From NCBI RefSeq assembly GCF_001983165.1, contig NZ_MNPU01000001.1:186001-250000 (forward strand): a stretch of 64,000 nucleotides of DNA. Reading direction: 5' to 3'. This stretch comes from Pseudomonas gessardii. Its GTDB lineage: Bacteria; Pseudomonadota; Gammaproteobacteria; Pseudomonadales; Pseudomonadaceae. Shown here in pieces: positions 37,723 through 46,297 of the stretch; the first letter of the stretch is position 1, and each line of letters starts with the position of its first letter. The notes beneath the pieces are model-generated. The model was not told where the DNA came from, searched no databases, and worked only from the letters and a program-made list of their open reading frames with translations. The position numbers and the translations under genes are program-made.

Positions 37723-37856
37723 GGCTTGACCCCCTCTGAAATAAGCTCGCGCCCAAGGCGTTTGCCTGTGTGGGGGCATGTTAAGAGGGGGTTATGGCCC
37801 CGTACATCAGTGGTTCGCGAGCCCACCATCGTCAACGGCGATGGCGGCGGGTGCCA

Positions 37857-38354
37857 TTACTGGCTGAACAGGTAGGGCATGCCTTGCAGGGGGAGGCATT
37901 GGGTTTCCTTGATTTCGTGCATCACGAACGTGCTGCGCACTTCCTTTACATGGGGCAGGGCAGCCAGCACCTTGCGGCTGAAATTCGCAAAGGTGTCCAG
38001 GTCGGGGGCGACGACCCGGATCAGGTAGTCGTCCATCCCCGAGAGGATGTAGCAGCTCAGTACATTGCTCAGCCTGGAGACGGCCTGCTCAAACTCTTGA
38101 GCGTGCTGTTCCATGTGGGAAACGATTTTCACGAAGACAAACGCATCGATGCCAAACCCCAATGCCTTGCGATCCAGTTGCAAGCTGTAGTCGCGAATAA
38201 TGCCCGCGTCCTCCATGCGCTTGACCCGACGCCAGCACGGTGACACCGAACTGTTGACCTTTTCGGCCAGGTTGGCCATGGAAATGCGGGGGTCACTCTG
38301 CAGGACGCAGAGGATTTCCCGATCCAGTGCAGACAGTTCGATAGCGGCAGGCAT
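37857..38354 (-). CDS. Lrp/AsnC-family regulator, KynR-like
   Basis: The 165-residue regulator of standard Lrp size has a helix-turn-helix at about 7-55 (S-A-L-D-R-E-I-L, then S-P-C-W-R-R-V-K-R-M-E-D-A-G-I-I) and a RAM ligand-binding domain with D-D-Y-L-I-R-V-V-A-P-D. The start at M-P-A-A-I follows GAGGA. It is divergent from the formamidase-TDO-kynureninase genes, the arrangement known for KynR in P. aeruginosa, where kynurenine is the effector. Here the effector may be a hydroxykynurenine. Confidence 0.85.
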   Translation of the reverse strand: MPAAIELSALDREILCVLQSDPRISMANLAEKVNSSVSPCWRRVKRMEDAGIIRDYSLQLDRKALGFGIDAFVFVKIVSHMEQHAQEFEQAVSRLSNVLSCYILSGMDDYLIRVVAPDLDTFANFSRKVLAALPHVKEVRSTFVMHEIKETQCLPLQGMPYLFSQ

Positions 38355-38548
38355 GTGCGGGTCCTCAGGCAGGAAAAAGAGGGTATTTTTGTATTTATGC
38401 GCGGCAGGTGGAAAGACTAACCATTTTTTGCCTTCGATTGGAAACGAATAACCGGGCGACGTCGTTTTTTGCCAGCAGACAAGCAAAATTTACCTGGCCG
38501 ATCTCCCTAAAATGAAACCGTCAAAACAAACGATTGGCGGGCGTACTC
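38355..38548. promoter_or_regulatory. Divergent promoter region between the KynR-like and formamidase genes
   Basis: 194 AT-rich bases separate two divergent starts. This is where an Lrp-type regulator would bind to control both units. I see no perfect palindrome, only scattered A/T tracts, so no exact operator is proposed. Confidence 0.4.
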
Positions 38549-39382
38549 ATGGCAATGTCGCTAACGGCTCTGGAACGAGCCTACTCACCCAGCTCTGTCG
38601 CCCCGGACTTTATGTCCGTGGTGCTTCAATACCGAGCGCTCAGTGATCTTATGTGTACCCGGCATGCCGCCACGCGTATTGAGTACGGCCAGGGTGCCGA
38701 TGAATATTCAATCCTGTTCGAGCCGGCCACCCAGGCCGCGTCATCGATGCTGGTGTTCATCCATGGCGGCTACTGGCAAGAGCTTTCGGCGCAGGACTCT
38801 TGCTTCCCGGCCGAGGGCCTGCTCGCGCACCACATCGCATATGCGGCCATCAACTACAGCCTTGCCCCCGCTGCGAATATCTTTGATATGGCCCGGCAAT
38901 GCTGCCGTGCCCTGGAGGCGCTGCAGGCGGCCCGGCCGAACTGCCGGATAGTGATCGCCGGCAGTTCGGCCGGTGCGCACCTGGCGGCCATGCTGTTGAC
39001 CTTCGACTGGCGCGCACGCGAAGGCGGCCAGCCACCTTTTGCCGCCGCGCTGTTGATTTCCGGGATTTACGACCTGCGTCCGTTGATCCCGACCTACATC
39101 AATACGCCGCTCAAGCTGACCCTGGATTCGGCGCTGGCGTTAAGCCCCCAACTGCAACCGATTGTCAGCCCTTGCCCGACGGTTGTGTGCTTTGGCCAGC
39201 AGGAAACCGATGCGTTCAAGCAGCAGAGTCGCGACTTTGCACAGCGCCTGATCAGCGTGGGGGCCGACGTCTCCTTGTATGAAGTTCCAGGGCGTAATCA
39301 CTTCGATATCGTTTTTGATATTTCCCAGTCAGCCACCTTGATTGGCGCTGACGTACTGCGGTTGTCAGGAGTACCACAATGA
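38549..39382 (+). CDS. Arylformamidase-type alpha/beta hydrolase (kynurenine formamidase)
   Basis: The 277-residue alpha/beta hydrolase has the oxyanion motif H-G-G-Y-W (about 72-76), the nucleophile elbow G-S-S-A-G (Ser about 140) and a late His in G-R-N-H-F-D (about 251). These are hallmarks of eukaryotic-type kynurenine formamidase rather than the metal-dependent bacterial KynB. It should remove the formyl group from N-formylkynurenine or a hydroxylated form. The ATG 38549 has a GGCGGG site; a TTG at 38534 is in frame. The stop overlaps the start of the dioxygenase gene by four bases. Confidence 0.83.
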   Translation: MAMSLTALERAYSPSSVAPDFMSVVLQYRALSDLMCTRHAATRIEYGQGADEYSILFEPATQAASSMLVFIHGGYWQELSAQDSCFPAEGLLAHHIAYAAINYSLAPAANIFDMARQCCRALEALQAARPNCRIVIAGSSAGAHLAAMLLTFDWRAREGGQPPFAAALLISGIYDLRPLIPTYINTPLKLTLDSALALSPQLQPIVSPCPTVVCFGQQETDAFKQQSRDFAQRLISVGADVSLYEVPGRNHFDIVFDISQSATLIGADVLRLSGVPQ

Positions 39383-40320
39383 AAAAAACACGAAGCCGGC
39401 ACATTCCCCTGGTGCGTGATCCCGCACTGGAGTTGTCCTTGGTCAGGCAGATTGATCAGACGAGCCACGAGAGCCGGGAAAAAAGCGTCAAGCAAACCTC
39501 GGGCCAGCCCATGGTCGACTTCGATGGGACCAGTAACCCTTACATCGACTATCACCGCAACGATTTGCTCCTCAGCACCCAGCATATGCGCAGTGAAGGT
39601 CATGATGAGATGCTGTTTATCCTGATCACCCAGTGCACGGAGCTGACGTTCAAGGCGATCCATTTTGAAGCCTACAATTTCCAGCGCCGTATCCAGGAAG
39701 ACGACCTGCCCGGGGCCCTGGTCCTGATCCCGCGGATCAAGCGCCTGTTCGAGTACCTGATCAAAACCTGGGACGTGCTGTCGACCATTACCTCTGAGGG
39801 CTTCAATGAGTTTCGCAATAACCTGGGGATTTCTTCAGGCCAGCAGTCCTACATGTACCGCCATGTCGAATTTATTCTCGGCAATAAATCGGTGCGTCTG
39901 GCCCAGGCCCATGCCAACAACCCGGATGTGTATCCCTACCTTGAACAGGCGCTGAAATCCCCCAGCCTGTATGACGACGTGTTGCGCTATCTGCACCGCC
40001 GTGGGGTGGCAATGCCTGCGGATGCCCTGGAGCGCGACTGGTCGCAGACCTATGCCGTCAATGCGGGCGTGGAGGATGCCTGGATGACGGTGTACGCCGA
40101 TCCTTCTGCGGAAAATGACCTCTATCAGTTGGGCGAAGGGCTGACCGAGATTTCCGATTTGTTTTCCCAATACCGCTGGCGGCACTTCAGTTCGGTCGAG
40201 CGCATTCTGGGCTTTAAACCCGGCACCGGAGGATCGGCAGGCGTGGCGTGGCTCAAGCACGTGGTAGAGCACCGATTCTTCCCGGAGCTTTGGACAATTC
40301 GTACACGGTTGGGAGCTTGA
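39379..40320 (+). CDS. Divergent tryptophan 2,3-dioxygenase
   Basis: The 313-residue heme dioxygenase retains the TDO framework: Y-I-D-Y-H-R-N-D-L-L-L-S-T-Q-H, G-H-D-E-M-L-F (74-80), the carboxylate-binding Arg146 in F-N-E-F-R, G-I-S-S-G-Q-Q-S (about 150-157), the heme His269 in W-R-H-F-S-S-V-E-R, and the flexible G-T-G-G-S-A-G loop (282-288). Two pocket positions differ. The distal His of the F-I-x-x-H-Q motif is Thr84, and the Trp six residues on is Thr90. The enzyme opens the pyrrole ring of an indole amino acid; these changes suggest a substrate other than plain tryptophan. It is coupled to the formamidase and sits five bases before the kynureninase. Confidence 0.88.
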   Translation: MKKTRSRHIPLVRDPALELSLVRQIDQTSHESREKSVKQTSGQPMVDFDGTSNPYIDYHRNDLLLSTQHMRSEGHDEMLFILITQCTELTFKAIHFEAYNFQRRIQEDDLPGALVLIPRIKRLFEYLIKTWDVLSTITSEGFNEFRNNLGISSGQQSYMYRHVEFILGNKSVRLAQAHANNPDVYPYLEQALKSPSLYDDVLRYLHRRGVAMPADALERDWSQTYAVNAGVEDAWMTVYADPSAENDLYQLGEGLTEISDLFSQYRWRHFSSVERILGFKPGTGGSAGVAWLKHVVEHRFFPELWTIRTRLGA

Positions 40321-40325
40321 TCAGT

Positions 40326-41546
40326 ATGTTGGGTACAGAAAATGTGGCAGGCACGGATCCGCTGGCATCGATGCGTGAGCGTTTCACGATACCGGAAGGG
40401 GTGACTTATTTTGACGGCAACTCGCTGGGGCTGATGCCAAGGAGCGTGGGCCCGAAGGTCAGCGAGGTGGTGGAAAAACAATGGGCGCAGGGCCTGATCC
40501 GCTCCTGGAATGATGCCCACTGGCGTGACCTGGCCACCCGCACCGGGGAAAAAGTGGCCCGTCTGATCGGTGCCGGCCCCGGCCAAGTGGTGGCCTGTGA
40601 TTCGACCTCGGTCAATCTGTTCAAGGTCCTGGTCAGCGCGGTCAGGCTGCGCCCAGGCCGCACGCGGATTGTGACGGACATCGATTCCTTTCCAACCGAT
40701 TTGTACATCATCAATGAAGTTGCCAAGACCCATGGCTTGATTGTGGATGCCGTGCCGGCGGCCAGCATCCCCCAGGCCCTGGATGTGGATGTCGCCGCCG
40801 TGGTGTTGACCCATGTCGATTACCGCACGGCACATATCCACGATATGCAGGCCTATACCCGGGCCTGCCAGGCAGCCGGGGCGTTGATGATCTGGGATCT
40901 GTCGCATACCGCCGGGGCAGTGCCTTGCGAACTGGATGCCTGTGAAGTCGATTTTGCCATCGGGTGTGGCTACAAGTACTTGAATGGCGGCCCCGGCGCC
41001 CCGGCGTATCTCTATGTTGCCAAGCGCCATATCGAGCAATGCGAACAACCTCTCACAGGCTGGTTTGGTCATCGCGCGCCGTTTGACTTCGACCTTGAGT
41101 ACGCACCGGCGCCAGGGATTGAGCGCTTCTTCTGCGGGACGCATCCGGTGCTGGGCTTGTCAGTGTTGCACAACGCCCTGGATGCTTTTGAGGGTGTCAA
41201 CCTGCAGGCGCTGCGGGCCAAGAGCACAGCCCTGACCCGCCACTTCATGGAGGCTGCGCAACACAGGCTTGCAGCCCATGGCTTTGTCATCGCCTCGCCC
41301 ATGGACGATGCACAGCGTGGCAGCCATGTATCGCTGCGGCACAAGGCGGGATACGAAATCATGCAAGCCCTGCAGAAACGCCAGATCATTGGCGACTTCA
41401 GACTGCCCGATTTCATGCGTTTCGGTTTTGCCCCGCTGTACAACAATGTTGATGAAGTGGAGCACTTGGTCAGCGCACTTGAAGAGATTATGGTCAACCG
41501 TGAATGGTTGGTTATTTCCGGTGAAGAACGCAAAGCCTTCACCTGA
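40326..41546 (+). CDS. kynU: Kynureninase
   Basis: The 406-residue PLP enzyme (aminotransferase class V fold) cleaves kynurenine or a hydroxykynurenine to an anthranilate plus alanine. It shows Y-F-D-G-N-S-L-G (28-35), the PLP-binding Asp191 in W-D-L-S-H, and the Schiff-base Lys217 in C-G-Y-K-Y-L-N-G-G-P-G. R-F-G-F-A-P-L-Y-N lies near the C-terminus. The start at 40326 follows GGGAG at the end of the TDO gene. It completes the formamidase-TDO-kynureninase trio. Anthranilate dioxygenase genes are absent. Confidence 0.93.
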   Translation: MLGTENVAGTDPLASMRERFTIPEGVTYFDGNSLGLMPRSVGPKVSEVVEKQWAQGLIRSWNDAHWRDLATRTGEKVARLIGAGPGQVVACDSTSVNLFKVLVSAVRLRPGRTRIVTDIDSFPTDLYIINEVAKTHGLIVDAVPAASIPQALDVDVAAVVLTHVDYRTAHIHDMQAYTRACQAAGALMIWDLSHTAGAVPCELDACEVDFAIGCGYKYLNGGPGAPAYLYVAKRHIEQCEQPLTGWFGHRAPFDFDLEYAPAPGIERFFCGTHPVLGLSVLHNALDAFEGVNLQALRAKSTALTRHFMEAAQHRLAAHGFVIASPMDDAQRGSHVSLRHKAGYEIMQALQKRQIIGDFRLPDFMRFGFAPLYNNVDEVEHLVSALEEIMVNREWLVISGEERKAFT

Positions 41547-41593
41547 ACAAGTTGTTTTAGAACATTGATTTGATTGGATGGTGTTTTATATCC

Positions 41594-41618
41594 GGCACTC
41601 CGGTGCCTGATAGTTTTT
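41594..41618 (+). terminator. Weak terminator after kynureninase
   Basis: GGCAC-TCCG-GTGCC hairpin followed by TGATAGTTTTT, 48 bases past the kynureninase stop. It would separate the kynurenine unit from the permease-to-porin unit, which then needs a promoter of its own in the 172-base gap. Confidence 0.5.
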
Positions 41619-41718
41619 GTCTCGGCCCTATTACGCATAAAAAACGCGATTGCCCGCTCAGGGTAGCGCAATAACTTATAAGGCTTAATGAACAGTTCTG
41701 CTGTTCAGAGGATGACCT

Positions 41719-43113
41719 ATGTCTACTGTAGATGGTATTACGCAGCGGGAAAATGGTTTAAAGAGGCTATTGAGCAAACCGCAACTGACCATGATTGCAA
41801 TCGGCAGTGCCATTGGCACTGGCTTGTTCCTGGGCAGCGGCACGGCGATCGGCATGGCAGGGCCGAGCGTCATTCTGAGTTATGCGATCAGCGCCCTGGT
41901 GGCATTTATCCTGATGGCCTGCTTGAGCGAGATGGTGGTTGCGCACCCGGTTACCGGGTCGTTTGGCGCCTATGCCGAAGTGTACCTGGGCGGGCTCGCC
42001 GGTTTTTTGGTGCGCTACGCCTACTGGATTTCCGTGGTGCTGGTGATTGGCACTGAAGTCACCGCGATTGCGGTCTACATGCAGTATTGGGCGCCGGGGT
42101 CGCCCGCCTGGTTATGGATTGCCATCTTCTCCGGCGCGATTATTTATTTGAATACGCAAACCGTCAAAGTGTTTGGGGCTTTTGAATACTGGCTGGCGTT
42201 TTTCAAAGTGGCGGCGATTGCTGCATTTATTGTGATCGGTAGTTATATCGTGTTTAAAACACCTGCCGACAGCGGTATTGGCTTCGATAATTATATGGAG
42301 GGGGCAGGTTTTTTCCCTAATGGGTTCTTTGGGACCTGGTCGGCGGCCATTATCGCGTTATTCAGTTTTATTGGTATCGAGTTTATCGCCGTGGCCGCCG
42401 GCGAGGCGGACAACCCAGGCGCTGCGGCAAAAAGCGCCTTCAAGTCGGCATTGTTTCGCCTGGTATTTTTCTACATCTTCACCGTGGCGCTCATGGTCGC
42501 CATTGTTCCATGGCAAATGGCCAATGAACGTGAGAGCCCCTTTGTCCTGGTGATGAAGTTGATCGGTATCCCGGGCAGCGCGGGCATCATGAACTTTGTG
42601 ATCCTGACGGCAGCGTTGTCGGCGATGAATGCCCAGTTGTATGTGGCCTCACGCATGATCTTCAGCCTGTCCCGTACAGGCTATGCCCCGAAAATGCTGG
42701 GTAAGGTCAGCGCCAAGGGGGTGCCGCTCAACAGCTTGTTTTTCTCGACATTCGGCGTGGCCGCTGCGGGCTTGTGCAGCGTGCTGTTGGACCAGGGCAC
42801 CTTCATTTTGATGATGTCGATTGCCATGTTCGGCGCGCTCTTTACCTGGCTGATGATTTTCATCACGCATTGGCGCTTTCGCCGCCATTACCAACACCAC
42901 AACCTCACGCTTGCTTTCAAAGTCAGAGGTTTTCCGTTGACCACGCTGGTGGGGGGCACGCTGATGGCGGCGTTGCTCGGCACCACGCTGCTGGTTCCAC
43001 AGTTTCGCATGACGCTGGTGACTGGCGTGCCACTGCTCCTGGTGCTGGCTATCGCCTATCGCTGCATCCATCAGCGCCTGCCCACGCTGGCTACCCTGGA
43101 GGAGAAGGGATGA
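41719..43113 (+). CDS. Amino-acid permease (APC family, GABA/aromatic permease-like)
   Basis: The 464-residue, 12-helix permease has the substrate-binding unwound TM1 motif I-A-I-G-S-A-I-G-T-G-L-F-L-G-S-G (about 26-41) and G-P-S-V-I-L-S-Y-A-I in TM2. This is the AAT branch (GabP, AroP, LysP, Phe permeases). In this cluster it likely imports the tryptophan-type substrate. The ATG follows AGAGGATG. Its stop overlaps the start of the nitrilase gene (ATGA). Confidence 0.9.
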   Translation: MSTVDGITQRENGLKRLLSKPQLTMIAIGSAIGTGLFLGSGTAIGMAGPSVILSYAISALVAFILMACLSEMVVAHPVTGSFGAYAEVYLGGLAGFLVRYAYWISVVLVIGTEVTAIAVYMQYWAPGSPAWLWIAIFSGAIIYLNTQTVKVFGAFEYWLAFFKVAAIAAFIVIGSYIVFKTPADSGIGFDNYMEGAGFFPNGFFGTWSAAIIALFSFIGIEFIAVAAGEADNPGAAAKSAFKSALFRLVFFYIFTVALMVAIVPWQMANERESPFVLVMKLIGIPGSAGIMNFVILTAALSAMNAQLYVASRMIFSLSRTGYAPKMLGKVSAKGVPLNSLFFSTFGVAAAGLCSVLLDQGTFILMMSIAMFGALFTWLMIFITHWRFRRHYQHHNLTLAFKVRGFPLTTLVGGTLMAALLGTTLLVPQFRMTLVTGVPLLLVLAIAYRCIHQRLPTLATLEEKG

Positions 43114-44165
43114 AGATCTATCCGCCGTTCATTGCCGCCGCTGTACAAGCCGCACCGGTGTACCTGGAGGCTGACGCCACGGTTGAACTGGCCTGTCGCT
43201 TGATCGCCGAGGCCGCACACAACCAGGCGCGCCTGGTGGCGTTTCCTGAAGTCTTTGTGGCTGGCTATCCCTACTGGAACTGGACGATGAACCCCGTAGA
43301 GGGCAGTGCGTGGTACGAGCGCCTGTATGTGAGCGCCATTGATGTGCCCGGGCCGCAAACCGAGCGGCTGTGCGCGGCCGCCCGGCAGGCCAACTGCGTT
43401 GTCGTCATCGGTGTGAACGAGCGCGGTGCCCACAGCTACGGCACGCTCTACAACACGGTGCTGATGATCAGCGCGCAGGGCCACCTTATCGGGCGCCACC
43501 GCAAGCTGGTGCCCACCTGGGCCGAGAAGCTGACGTGGACCGGCGGCGATGGCAGTTCGTTAACGGTCCATGAGACCGAACTGGGACCGATCGGCGCCCT
43601 GGCCTGTGGCGAGAACACCAATACCCTGGCGCGGTTCAGCCTGTTGGCCCAAGGCGAACTCATCCACATTGCCAACTACATTGCCTTGCCCGTGGCGCCC
43701 GACGACTACGACATGGTCGAGGCCATCAAACTGCGCGCCGCGGCCCATGCCTTTGAGGGCAAGGTCTTCAATATCGTGTCTTGCTCGGCGATCTCGGAGC
43801 CGATCATCACTGCCGTGGCCGGGGACGATCCCAAGGCCCGGGCCATGCTGGAGCGCAAGAACAGCGCGTTTTCCGGGATTTTCGGCCCCGATGGTCGTTT
43901 GCTGACTGAGCCGTTGATTGACCGGGAAGGCATCGTCTACGCGCAGATCGACCTTAGCAAATGCATCCAGCCCAAACAGATGCACGACATCGTCGGTCAC
44001 TACAACCGCTTCGATATCTTCAGTCTGTCGCTCAACAAACGCCCGCTCGAGGCACTGAATATCATCACTCAAGAACCGCTCGCTTGCCCTCGCGTGCCGC
44101 TGGGCACAGAGGCGTCGCCCAATGACGAGAGGTTCACTGCTGGAGCTAGCCGCCATGAAGGATGA
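43110..44165 (+). CDS. Nitrilase-superfamily hydrolase (nitrilase or amidase)
   Basis: The 351-residue C-N hydrolase has the complete catalytic triad: Glu47 in F-P-E-V-F, Lys132 in H-R-K-L-V-P-T-W, and Cys166 in L-A-C-G-E-N-T-N. The length and C-G-E-N motif match branch-1 nitrilases, though superfamily members include omega-amidases. It is embedded between the permease (ATGA overlap) and the dioxygenase (11-base overlap), so its role is probably in the same pathway. If ring cleavage yields maleamylpyruvate, this enzyme could hydrolyse maleamate to maleate and ammonia. The alternative is a true nitrilase acting on an indole nitrile. Confidence 0.83.
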   Translation: MKIYPPFIAAAVQAAPVYLEADATVELACRLIAEAAHNQARLVAFPEVFVAGYPYWNWTMNPVEGSAWYERLYVSAIDVPGPQTERLCAAARQANCVVVIGVNERGAHSYGTLYNTVLMISAQGHLIGRHRKLVPTWAEKLTWTGGDGSSLTVHETELGPIGALACGENTNTLARFSLLAQGELIHIANYIALPVAPDDYDMVEAIKLRAAAHAFEGKVFNIVSCSAISEPIITAVAGDDPKARAMLERKNSAFSGIFGPDGRLLTEPLIDREGIVYAQIDLSKCIQPKQMHDIVGHYNRFDIFSLSLNKRPLEALNIITQEPLACPRVPLGTEASPNDERFTAGASRHEG

Positions 44166-45273
44166 CAACGTTGAAGGCCGTGCCCGAGTCGTCAATACAC
44201 CGCAGCTCAACGCGTATTACGAGCAGCTTGCCGAATACGAGGCGGGGGCCTTGTGGACGGTGGCCAATGACATCGAGCCCTGGGAGCCCAAGGCCCATTC
44301 GGTTCCGATGATTTGGCGCTATCAGCAACTGCGTCCCCTGGTGCTGCGCTCCCTTGAACTGGTCCGCCCGCAAGAGGCCGGACGCCGGGTCATCATGTTG
44401 GTCAACCCCAAGCGGCATGATGTCAGCGCGGCGGTCGGCCTGTTGTACACCGGCCTACAGGTCATGAACCCGGGGGAGGCGGCCTCCGCGCATCGGCACA
44501 TGGCGTCTGCCTTGCGCTTTATCATCGAAGGCGAGGGCGCCTATACCATCGTCGAGGGCGAGCGGGTGAGCCTCAACCGCAATGACTTTGTGATCACCCC
44601 CAATGGCACCTGGCATGAACACGGCAATGATACGGGAAGCGGTCCTTGCATCTGGCAGGACGGGCTCGATATTCCGCTGATCAACACCCTGGAGGCGAAC
44701 TTCTACGAAGTGCATCCCGACTTGCACCAGCGCGTCACCCGGCCCCTGGATGCGTCCTACAACACCTACAGCCATGCCGGCGTCAGGCCCTTGGAACCGG
44801 ATTGGCGCAAAGCCTATTCACCGTTGCTGAAGTATTCGTGGACACACACCTACGAGGCGCTTTGCCAATACGCGCAAGCCAGCGAGGGCTCGCCGTTCGA
44901 CGGGGTGATGCTGGAGTACGTGAACCCGCTGACCGGCGGGCCGGTCATGCCCACCCTGGGGGCCACTATGCAAATGCTGCGGGCCGGGCAAGCGACCCGC
45001 GCCCACCGTCACACGGGCAATGTGATCTATCACGTGGCCAAAGGCTGCGGGTATTCAATCATCAATGGGCAGCGCTTTGACTGGGAGGAACACGACATTT
45101 TCTGCGTGCCTTCCTGGGCGTGGCACGAGCACGCCAACCTGTCGCCGGACGACGATGCCTGCCTGTTTTCATTCAGCGATTTTCCCGTGATGAAAGCCCT
45201 GTCGATCTACCGCGAAGAGGCCTATGCCCTGAATGGCGGCCATCAAATTATGACTCAAGCTCAGGAGAACTGA
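44155..45273 (+). CDS. Gentisate 1,2-dioxygenase-family ring-cleavage enzyme
   Basis: The 372-residue bicupin non-heme iron dioxygenase has, in the first cupin, H113 and H115 in S-A-H-R-H-M-A-S-A-L-R-F and H154 in G-T-W-H-E-H-G, which form the Fe(II) site of the gentisate/salicylate/1-hydroxy-2-naphthoate dioxygenase family. A second cupin follows with T-R-A-H-R-H-T-G-N-V-I-Y and S-W-A-W-H-E-H. Family members cleave between the carboxyl-bearing C1 and the C2 substituent of a benzoate with a para-placed hydroxyl. In this kynurenine context the best candidate substrate is 5-hydroxyanthranilate. The start at 44155 follows GGAG; the frame is open upstream to 44122. Confidence 0.88.
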   Translation: MKDDNVEGRARVVNTPQLNAYYEQLAEYEAGALWTVANDIEPWEPKAHSVPMIWRYQQLRPLVLRSLELVRPQEAGRRVIMLVNPKRHDVSAAVGLLYTGLQVMNPGEAASAHRHMASALRFIIEGEGAYTIVEGERVSLNRNDFVITPNGTWHEHGNDTGSGPCIWQDGLDIPLINTLEANFYEVHPDLHQRVTRPLDASYNTYSHAGVRPLEPDWRKAYSPLLKYSWTHTYEALCQYAQASEGSPFDGVMLEYVNPLTGGPVMPTLGATMQMLRAGQATRAHRHTGNVIYHVAKGCGYSIINGQRFDWEEHDIFCVPSWAWHEHANLSPDDDACLFSFSDFPVMKALSIYREEAYALNGGHQIMTQAQEN

Positions 45274-45274
45274 T

Positions 45275-46192
45275 ATGCGTTTGGTAACCTACCAGAACCG
45301 TGCTCGCACCGATGCGGCCCGTCTTGGCGTATGGCTCGGTGAGCGTGTGGTTGATGTGGCGCGCCTGGCCGCCAGTGCCGGCCAGACACTGCCGGACTCC
45401 ATGCTGGGCCTGATCGATGCCGGCCCCGATGCACTGGCGTTACTGGGCCGGTTATGTGACCCGTACGCCGACCAATGGCCGCCAGGCACCTCGACCTGGC
45501 GGGACAATGTGCACCTGCTGGCGCCCATTCCACAACCGCGCAAGAACATCTTTGGCATTGGTCTTAATTACCGTGAACACGTCGCCGAATCCAGTCGCAG
45601 CCTGGACACGGCGGCGCAACTGCCGTCACAACCGGTGGTGTTCAGTAAGCCGCCAACCAGTGTGATCGGGCCCGGCGATGGGATCGAACACAACGCCCAA
45701 CTCACCCAGCAACTGGATTGGGAAGTGGAACTTGCGGTGGTGATCGGGCGCCAGGCCAAAGGCATTGCCGAATCGCAGGCCATGGATTACGTGTTCGGTT
45801 ATACGGTGATCAACGACATCAGCGCGCGGGACAATCGCCGGGCCGGGCAGTGGATCTTCTCGAAGGGGCAAGACACTTATTGCCCCATGGGGCCTTGCCT
45901 GGTAACCGCCGACGAAATCAAGGACCCCCACAACCTGGCACTGACGCTCAAGAAGAATGGGGAACTCAAGCAAGCGTCCAATACACGCCATATGTTGTTC
46001 AGGATTCCCGCGTTGATTGCCGATATTGCCAGTGCAATCACCCTGGAGCCGGGCGACATCATTGCCACAGGCACCCCCTCGGGTGTGGGAGCCGGGCGCA
46101 CGCCGCAAGAGTGGATGGTGCCCGGGGATGTTATTGAGGCCTGGGTGGAGGGTATTGGCCTGTTGCGCAATCCCGTGGTGAACAGTCAATAA
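45275..46192 (+). CDS. Fumarylacetoacetate hydrolase-family C-C hydrolase
   Basis: The 305-residue FAH-fold hydrolase shows metal ligands Glu150 and Glu152 in D-W-E-V-E-L-A-V-V-I-G, Asp181 in N-D-I-S-A-R-D, and G-L-N-Y-R-E-H at about 96-102. G-T-P-S-G-V-G lies near the C-terminus. Members cleave fumarylpyruvate, maleylpyruvate or acylpyruvates to pyruvate plus an acid. It starts one base after the dioxygenase stop, with AGGAG inside that gene's end. It would split the ring-cleavage product to pyruvate and maleate (or maleamate), which fits the maleate isomerase at 36970. Confidence 0.92.
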   Translation: MRLVTYQNRARTDAARLGVWLGERVVDVARLAASAGQTLPDSMLGLIDAGPDALALLGRLCDPYADQWPPGTSTWRDNVHLLAPIPQPRKNIFGIGLNYREHVAESSRSLDTAAQLPSQPVVFSKPPTSVIGPGDGIEHNAQLTQQLDWEVELAVVIGRQAKGIAESQAMDYVFGYTVINDISARDNRRAGQWIFSKGQDTYCPMGPCLVTADEIKDPHNLALTLKKNGELKQASNTRHMLFRIPALIADIASAITLEPGDIIATGTPSGVGAGRTPQEWMVPGDVIEAWVEGIGLLRNPVVNSQ

Positions 46193-46297
46193 GCGCAAGG
46201 GCTGTTTGACTGGCGTGTTCTTGTTGTAGCTCCTACTTAACTTAAATGATGACTTGGGTGTGTCCTCGCGGATATGCCCACGACTTTGCTCGGGTGT

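Noticed and set aside
44155..46192. A plain gentisate pathway unrelated to the kynurenine genes
   Set aside because: Not excluded, but less likely: no hydroxylase producing gentisate and no maleylpyruvate isomerase are present, and the genes are tightly joined to an amino-acid permease and nitrilase next to kynureninase.
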